Assembly (NCBI GenBank): GCA_900553935.1
Contig: USFK01000005.1
Location: 1-28,101 of the forward strand
DNA length: 28,101 nt
Source: an uncultured Collinsella sp.
GTDB lineage: Bacteria; Actinomycetota; Coriobacteriia; Coriobacteriales; Coriobacteriaceae
Direction: 5' to 3'
Position 1 is the stretch's first letter, and each line of letters opens with the position of its first letter. Below the pieces are notes generated by a model, which was given only the letters and a program-made list of their open reading frames with translations, was not told where the DNA came from and did not search any database. The position numbers were made by a program, and so were the translations under genes. Shown here one piece after another: positions 23,258 to 28,101 of this stretch.

Positions 23258-23288
23258 CTGCCATTTCTAACCCGTCCCTAAATGGCAG
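23258..23288. promoter_or_regulatory. 9-bp inverted repeat upstream of secG
   Basis: CTGCCATTT and AAATGGCAG are perfect 9-nt arms around a 13-nt spacer, 67 nt before the secG start. There is no T-tract. It could be an operator or a leader hairpin. TACAGT at 23313 is a possible -10 for secG, without a clear -35. Confidence 0.35.
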
Positions 23289-23354
23289 GTGGGGGAGTGT
23301 TGGGGGTTGTGGTACAGTACTGGAGTTTGAATTGTTCTATTAAGGAGCTTATCT

Positions 23355-23609
23355 ATGGGTCCGTTCCAGATTCTTCTGTTTGTCGTTTGGGCTATCTCTG
23401 CCGTGGCGCTGACGATTCTCGTCCTGATGCACTCCGGTAAGGGTACCGGCGTTTCGGATATGATCGCTAGCTCGCTGTATAACTCCAGCTCTGCCACGGG
23501 CGTTATGGAGCAGAACCTCGATCGACTGACGGTAATTATGGCCGTCGTTTTTGCTGTGTGTGTCGTTCTGTGCATGTTCTTCTTCCCGCAGGGCATCGTC
23601 GGCTACTAA
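23355..23609 (+). CDS. secG: Preprotein translocase subunit SecG
   Basis: An 84-residue membrane protein that assists SecYE-SecA translocation. It shows the SecG pattern: a first helix (about residues 5-24), the conserved LMHSGKGTG, a polar middle (NSSSATGVMEQNLDRLT) and a second helix (about 57-76). The start at 23355 has AAGGAG about 8 nt upstream. Its place after gap-pgk-tpi matches the common actinobacterial order. A strong terminator follows. Confidence 0.95.
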   Translation: MGPFQILLFVVWAISAVALTILVLMHSGKGTGVSDMIASSLYNSSSATGVMEQNLDRLTVIMAVVFAVCVVLCMFFFPQGIVGY

Positions 23610-23631
23610 GCATCGGCGTATATACGTTTGT

Positions 23632-23661
23632 AAAGGGTCCCGCATATGCGGGGCCCTTTTT
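23632..23661 (+). terminator. Intrinsic terminator after secG
   Basis: A 12-bp stem (23632-23643 with 23648-23659, one G-U pair) closes on the loop ATAT and is followed by T residues (TTTTT from 23657). It is strong and canonical. Confidence 0.88.
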
Positions 23662-23899
23662 GTTTACAGACTTGTAATAGAGTCAAAATTTCCCCACATA
23701 CTTCGCCTAACTAAAGAAATTCTCGACCGTTAACCGGAATCAGCGCCAAATTGTGCATAAAATGCGCTACTGTATTGCAAAACGTTGGCCCGCATTGCAT
23801 AACCAGCCATAACGGCGGACCGCGTTTGAATGGTTCGATTGGGCTGTCTCGACGTTGCCCGATCGAATTCACTTTGTCCTATCTCATAAGGAGGATGGC
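23662..23899 (+). other. Intergenic region upstream of oppA
   Basis: This AT-rich stretch has no gene. It contains the dyad TTACA-N4-TGTAA (23664-23677), two TGCATAA repeats 43 nt apart (23753 and 23796), AAAACGTT at 23779, and a weak promoter-like pair TTGTGC (23751) and TATTGC (23773) with 16-nt spacing. These are candidate control sites for the opp operon; none is decisive. Confidence 0.4.
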
Positions 23900-25576
23900 A
23901 TGGCTGATTCTATGTTCCACCAGCCCGTTATGGGTCGTCGCGCCTTTGTTGGCGGCACCCTCGCTGCGAGCTCCATGGCTTTTCTTGCCGCGTGCGGCAA
24001 GAAGGGCGGCGACGCTTCCGGATCTGACTCCGGTTCGACGCTGAACTTCTACATCAACAACCCGGTCTGCATCGACCCCTACAACGTCCAGGAGGATCAG
24101 GGCACTCAGGTCGAGTACCAGCTCTTCGACGCTCTGACGGAGTACGACCCCGAGAAGGGCGAGATCGTTCCGCTGGCTTGCGAGTCCTTTGAGGCTAACG
24201 ACGACGCCACCGAGTTCACCTTCAAGATCAAGAAGGCTAAGTTCCACAACGGTGACGACGTTACCTCCAAGTCCTTCAAGCTCGGTTGGGAGCGTCTAGT
24301 CAACACCAAGTCGGCCATCGCCACCGAGTATGGTCCTTCCGAGGTTTCCTATCACCTCTCCATGGTCGAGGGCTATGACGATCTGCTTGCCGGCAACGCT
24401 ACCGAGCTCAGCGGTGTTACTTGCCCCGACGATGAGACCCTCGTCGTCAAGCTGTCTTCCGCTTACGCCGACTTCCCCTTCGTCGCCTCTCACCCGGCTC
24501 TGTCCCCGGTTCCCGAGTGCGCCGAGTCCGATGTCAAGAGCTTCTACCTTGCCCCGGTCGGTAACGGCCCGTTTATGATGGACGGTAAGTGGGAGGATGG
24601 CCAGGAGATCAACCTCAAGAAGTTCGATGATTACTATGGCGACAAGGCCAAGATCGACGCCATCCACTTCCAGGTCATCAAGGACATGGAGACCGCTTAC
24701 AAGGAGTTCCAGGCCGGCAACCTCGATGTCTGCGACGTTCCCGTTGCTCAGATCGACGCCGCAAAGAAGGACCGTGGCGAGTCCAAGGACGGCTACACCA
24801 TGGGTGACGGCGAGCATATGCTGCTCGGTGCCGAGCCTTCCACGTACTATCTGACCTGCAACACCACGGCCGAGCCGTTCAATAACGCCGACCTGCGCAA
24901 GGGCATCTCCCTGGCCATCAACCGTGAGGCCATCTGCAAGACCATCTTCAAGGGTACCCGTACCCCCGCCGACGGTATTGTTCCTCCGGGAATCGCCGGC
25001 TACAAGGAGGGCGCATGGGAGTTCTGCGCCTACGACGTCGACAAGGCTAACGAGTACCTCGACAAGGTCGCTCCCGCTGGCGCTAACGGCGATCGTGGCA
25101 TCAATGTGACCCTGTCCTACAACCAGGACGGTGGCCACAAGGAGATCATGGAGTCCATCATCGGCGACCTCGCCAAGGTGGGCGTCACCGCGGTCTCCGA
25201 TACTCCCGAGTGGTCTGCCCTGCTCGAGCAGTATCAGAACTTCAACTATCAGTTCGGCCGTCTGGGCTGGATCGCCGATTACCCGATCATGGACAACTTC
25301 CTGTACCCGCTGTTCCACTCCGACTCCCTCGGTGGCGACAACCGCTCCGGTTACAGCAACCCCGAGTTCGATGCCAAGGTCGACGAGGCCCGCACCACGG
25401 TTGACGACGACGAGCGCATCGCCAAGATGCGGGAGGCCGACGCTATGGTCGCTGCCGACTGCCCGGTTATCCCGGTGATGTTCTACACGCACACCATCGC
25501 TGGCTCCGACCGTGTCAAGCACCTCTATGTCGATCCGCAGAAGCACGCCGATCTGAGTACCGCTGAGCTCGCTTAA
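23900..25576 (+). CDS. oppA: Oligopeptide-binding lipoprotein, family 5
   Basis: A 558-residue solute-binding protein of family 5, OppA-type. It has a twin-arginine-like G12-R-R-A-F-V, a hydrophobic run and a lipobox L-A-A-C with Cys32, so it is probably a lipoprotein exported by Tat or Sec. Family features include FEFTFKIKKAKFHNGD-like FTFKIKKAKFHNGDDVTS, VGNGPFMMDG, YLTCNTTAEPFNNADLRKG and a C-terminal DADAMVAADCPVIPV-like end. The start at 23900 is set by AAGGAGG 5 nt upstream. It heads an operon with oppB, oppC and oppD. Peptide specificity is inferred from the family; two hairpins separate it from oppB. Confidence 0.9.
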   Translation: MADSMFHQPVMGRRAFVGGTLAASSMAFLAACGKKGGDASGSDSGSTLNFYINNPVCIDPYNVQEDQGTQVEYQLFDALTEYDPEKGEIVPLACESFEANDDATEFTFKIKKAKFHNGDDVTSKSFKLGWERLVNTKSAIATEYGPSEVSYHLSMVEGYDDLLAGNATELSGVTCPDDETLVVKLSSAYADFPFVASHPALSPVPECAESDVKSFYLAPVGNGPFMMDGKWEDGQEINLKKFDDYYGDKAKIDAIHFQVIKDMETAYKEFQAGNLDVCDVPVAQIDAAKKDRGESKDGYTMGDGEHMLLGAEPSTYYLTCNTTAEPFNNADLRKGISLAINREAICKTIFKGTRTPADGIVPPGIAGYKEGAWEFCAYDVDKANEYLDKVAPAGANGDRGINVTLSYNQDGGHKEIMESIIGDLAKVGVTAVSDTPEWSALLEQYQNFNYQFGRLGWIADYPIMDNFLYPLFHSDSLGGDNRSGYSNPEFDAKVDEARTTVDDDERIAKMREADAMVAADCPVIPVMFYTHTIAGSDRVKHLYVDPQKHADLSTAELA

Positions 25577-25631
25577 GAGTTTGCAGCTTCCGTGAGGGTC
25601 AAGTATTTACGTAGACCTCATGGGAAACATA

Positions 25632-25658
25632 CAGTTCCCCCTAACCTGGGGTAAACTG
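25632..25658 (+). other. First hairpin between oppA and oppB
   Basis: CAGTT-CCCC (25632-25640) pairs with GGGG (25648-25651) and AACTG (25654-25658), with two bases bulged. There is no T-tract. It may act with the next hairpin to reduce transcription or stabilise the oppA message. Confidence 0.45.
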
Positions 25659-25672
25659 GCTGATGGTAATTT

Positions 25673-25702
25673 TGGGATGCCGGTCTGGCGATCGGCATCC
25701 CA
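25673..25702 (+). terminator. Second hairpin between oppA and oppB, partial terminator
   Basis: A perfect 10-bp stem TGGGATGCCG/CGGCATCCCA (25673-25682 with 25693-25702) has a 10-nt loop and is followed by TTTAGGTT. It is placed like the hairpin after the satA-type gene, which suggests the same way of keeping binding-protein output above that of the permeases. Confidence 0.6.
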
Positions 25703-25732
25703 TTTAGGTTAATCCCTAGATAGGGGAGTGGT

Positions 25733-26770
25733 ATGGGTAAGTACATCGTTAAACGTGTGCTTCAGTTCATCCCGGTATTTTTGGGCGTTACGCTGATTCT
25801 GTTCGCCCTCCAGAATATCGTGCCGGGAGACCCGATCAAGCTGATCGGTGGAGACAAGGCTCTGTCCCCCGAGGTGGAGCTTCAGCTTCGCGTGCGCTAT
25901 CACCTGGTCCAGGCGGACGAGGACGGCAACGCGATCCTTGACGAGAACGGCGATCCCGTTCAAACGTCGCTCGTGGACCGTTATTTGTATTACATGAACG
26001 GTCTGCTTCATGGCGATCTGGGCAATTCGTACCAGCGCAAGCTGCCGGTTACGGATATCTTTGCCCAGAAGTATCCGTATACGGTCAAACTTGCCGCGTG
26101 CGCTATCGTGCTCGAGGCAATCATGGGTATCGGTGCGGGTATTATTTCGGCGGTCAAGCGTTACTCCTTCTGGGATATTTTGGTAACGCTGACCACGTCG
26201 ATCCTCGTTGCCGTCCCTGCTTTCTGGCTCGGTATGCTGCTGCAGCTGTTCTTTGGCGTCATTCTCAAGGACGCCACGGGCGGTGCATTCTCCATGCCGA
26301 TCTCGGGTGCCGGCGGTTCCAGCTCTCAGTATCAGGATTGGATGCACTATGTGCTTCCGACCATTACGCTGGCTTCGGTTTCGACCGCTTATGCCGCCCG
26401 CATTATGCGCTCGCAGCTGCTTGACGTCATGAACCAGGATTACATCCGTACGGCAAAGGCCAAGGGTCTCTCCAATCGCGCGATCATTATCAAGCATGCG
26501 CTTAAGAATGCACTCATCCCCGTCGTTACCTATATTGGTGTCGACTTCGGCGGCATGCTTTCGGGCGCCATCCTGACCGAGACGGTCTTTAACTGGCCCG
26601 GCATCGGCTTCGAGGTCTACCGCGCCATTAGCATGCGCGACTGGCCCATCGTTATGGGCGGCGTTACGCTCATTGTTGTCGTCGTTATGGTGATCAACCT
26701 GCTCGTCGACATTAGCTATGCATTCCTCGACCCGCGCATCCGCCTTGGCGGTCCGTCGGATAAGGCCTAA
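25733..26770 (+). CDS. oppB: Oligopeptide ABC-transporter permease OppB
   Basis: A 345-residue inner-membrane permease. It opens with KYIVKRVLQFIPVFLGVTL and NIVPGDPIK, typical of OppB/DppB. The loop after the first helix is longer than usual (a charged DEDGNAILDENGDPV stretch). The EAA loop is MNQDYIRTAKAKGLSNRAI, followed by LIPVVTYIGVDFGGMLSGA and TETVFNWPGIG. The ATG at 25733 has GGGGAG about 6 nt upstream. oppC begins 14 nt after its stop. Confidence 0.92.
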   Translation: MGKYIVKRVLQFIPVFLGVTLILFALQNIVPGDPIKLIGGDKALSPEVELQLRVRYHLVQADEDGNAILDENGDPVQTSLVDRYLYYMNGLLHGDLGNSYQRKLPVTDIFAQKYPYTVKLAACAIVLEAIMGIGAGIISAVKRYSFWDILVTLTTSILVAVPAFWLGMLLQLFFGVILKDATGGAFSMPISGAGGSSSQYQDWMHYVLPTITLASVSTAYAARIMRSQLLDVMNQDYIRTAKAKGLSNRAIIIKHALKNALIPVVTYIGVDFGGMLSGAILTETVFNWPGIGFEVYRAISMRDWPIVMGGVTLIVVVVMVINLLVDISYAFLDPRIRLGGPSDKA

Positions 26771-26784
26771 GGGAGGTACGTCTC

Positions 26785-27720
26785 ATGCAGGAAACTGATT
26801 CTCAGTCTCAGGAGCAGGCTACCGCCACCAAGGCCGCATCTGCTCCCGCCAAGTCCCGCACGCTGTGGGGCGACGCTTTTAAGCGTCTTCGTAAGAACAA
26901 GCTCGCCGTTATCGGTGTCTGCTGGATCATCATCGTTGTTGTGGTCGCCCTGACCGCCGATCTGTGGGCTAAGCCCTGGCTCGGCTCTCCTACGGCTTCT
27001 GACTCGACCACCATGGCCGAGACTTCGCTGCTGGCTCCGTGTGCCGAGCACCCGTTTGGCACCGACTCTCTTGGTCGTGACATTCTCGTCCGTGTTATCT
27101 ACGGTGCACGCGTTTCGCTTTCCGTCGGTATTATGGCCACCGCCATCTCCACGGTAATCGGTCTGGTCATGGGCGCCCTTGCCGGTTTCTATGGCGGCAT
27201 CTGGGATACGATTATCATGCGCTGCGCGGACATCTTCCTGGCGTTCCCGTACGTGCTGTTCGTCGTCGCCATGATCGCCGTTATCGGCCGTGGCCTTCAG
27301 AACGTCTTTATCGCCATCGGTATTCTCGGCTGGCCTTCGATTGCGCGCGTCTTTAGATCCGCGATCCTCACGGTCAAAGAGAACGACTATGTTGACGCCG
27401 CCCGTGCCATGGGTGCATCCGATGCCCGTATCGTTATGCGCCATATCTTCCCGAACTCCGTTGCTTCCATCGTGGTCTACGCGACCATGAACATCGGCGG
27501 CGCTATTCTGACCGAGTCCGCTCTGTCCTTCCTCGGCATGGGCGTTATTCCGCCTACGCCTTCGTGGGGCTCCATGATTCAGGACGGTCAGCAGTATCTT
27601 CTGACTGCTCCCTGGATGATGATCATGCCCGGTCTGGCAATTCTCTCGACGGTGCTCGCCTTCACCCTGCTGGGTGACGGTTTGCGCGACGCCCTCGACG
27701 TCAAGATGAAGGACGCATAA
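26785..27720 (+). CDS. oppC: Oligopeptide ABC-transporter permease OppC
   Basis: A 311-residue permease with a Ser/Thr/Ala-rich cytoplasmic tail of about 30 residues. Then come the OppC opening (LWGDAFKRLRKNKLAVIG) and HPFGTDSLGRDILVRVIYG, the family hallmark. The EAA loop is VKENDYVDAARAMGASDARI, and the end has PSWGSMIQDGQ and the last helix. The start at 26785 has GGGAGG about 9 nt upstream. It pairs with OppB to form the channel; unlike the first ABC system, it is not fused to its ATPase. Confidence 0.93.
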   Translation: MQETDSQSQEQATATKAASAPAKSRTLWGDAFKRLRKNKLAVIGVCWIIIVVVVALTADLWAKPWLGSPTASDSTTMAETSLLAPCAEHPFGTDSLGRDILVRVIYGARVSLSVGIMATAISTVIGLVMGALAGFYGGIWDTIIMRCADIFLAFPYVLFVVAMIAVIGRGLQNVFIAIGILGWPSIARVFRSAILTVKENDYVDAARAMGASDARIVMRHIFPNSVASIVVYATMNIGGAILTESALSFLGMGVIPPTPSWGSMIQDGQQYLLTAPWMMIMPGLAILSTVLAFTLLGDGLRDALDVKMKDA

Positions 27721-27722
27721 GG

Positions 27723-28101
27723 ATGAAGAAGAACAAGAACTATGTGGACCTGAAGGACCAGCCGGTTCCCGAGGGCCAGCATCTGCTCGAGGTCGATGAC
27801 CTTAAGATGTATTTCCACACCGAAGATGGCGTTGTTCGCGCTGTCGACGGTGTCTCCTACACGCTCGATCGTGGCGAGACCCTCGGTGTCGTCGGTGAGT
27901 CCGGCTCCGGTAAGTCCGTGACCGCCATGACCATCATGGGTCTTATCTCGATGCCTCCGGGAAAGATTGAGGGCGGCGACGTTCGCTATCGCGGTCGTTC
28001 TATCCTCGAGATGACCGAGGAAGAGATGCAGCACATTCGCGGTAACGATATCGCGATGATCTTCCAGGATCCTATGACCTCCTTGAACCCGGTCTATAAG
28101 A
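27723..28101 (+). CDS. oppD: Oligopeptide ABC-transporter ATPase OppD, 5' part (cut by window end)
   Basis: The first 126 residues are visible and the frame runs off the right edge. Seen: LLEVDDLKMYFHTEDGVVRA, Walker A G58-S65 (GESGSGKS), the MPPGKIEGGDVRYRGR segment typical of OppD/DppD, and a Q-loop with Gln115 in AMIFQDPMTSLNP. The ATG at 27723 is 2 nt after the oppC stop, with AAGG overlapping that stop. oppF would be expected downstream. Confidence 0.92.
   Translation, partial: MKKNKNYVDLKDQPVPEGQHLLEVDDLKMYFHTEDGVVRAVDGVSYTLDRGETLGVVGESGSGKSVTAMTIMGLISMPPGKIEGGDVRYRGRSILEMTEEEMQHIRGNDIAMIFQDPMTSLNPVYK

Noticed and set aside
23753..23802. Two TGCATAA repeats 43 nt apart upstream of oppA
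   Set aside because: A pair of 7-mers in an AT-rich region is likely by chance; it is mentioned only as part of the intergenic description.
1..28101. tRNA genes, CRISPR arrays, insertion sequences or phage genes
   Set aside because: I scanned the intergenic regions for cloverleaf ends, repeated spacers and terminal repeats and saw none. The gene content is housekeeping and metabolic throughout.

Overview
The window is about 60% GC and dense with plus-strand genes. Its gene content points to a gut member of the Coriobacteriia, most likely Collinsella or a close relative. The evidence is an actinobacterial uvrC / rapZ-whiA / gap-pgk-tpi-secG backbone, a RapZ with an Arg P-loop, twin-arginine lipoprotein binding proteins, and a sialic-acid locus typical of mucin-associated bacteria. 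The genus is inferred from gene content, not from a search.

Layout. 1-1371: a junction where the 3' part of uvrA (plus strand) abuts a minus-strand fragment of an M13 peptidase; both genes lack their 5' parts. 1504-5637: a YbaK/EbsC-type deacylase, the lipid II flippase murJ, and uvrC. 5638-6002: a long leader with nested inverted repeats. 6003-11577: a four-gene ABC importer (binding lipoprotein, permease, permease-ATPase fusion, ATPase), the same architecture as SatABCD sialic-acid transporters. 11658-13479: two overlapping AXE1-family esterase genes; the second has lost its catalytic serine. 13548-16363: N-acetylneuraminate lyase-like protein, ROK kinase and NanE epimerase. 16465-18321: rapZ and whiA, without the usual yvcK between them. 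18515-23609: gapA, pgk, tpiA, gpmI and secG. 23900-28101: an oligopeptide ABC operon oppA-B-C and the start of oppD, cut by the window end.

How it fits together. The sat-axe-nan block reads as one sialic-acid programme: import, removal of O-acetyl groups, cleavage to ManNAc and pyruvate, phosphorylation, and epimerisation to GlcNAc-6-phosphate. The products then reach the lower-glycolysis genes that follow. No sialidase, nagA, nagB or dedicated regulator is in the window. The block sits between uvrC and rapZ, which are often adjacent in other Actinobacteria, so it looks like an insertion into conserved synteny. Many gene junctions carry strong hairpins, suggesting graded expression along the operons.

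No tRNA, rRNA, CRISPR array, transposase or phage gene was seen.
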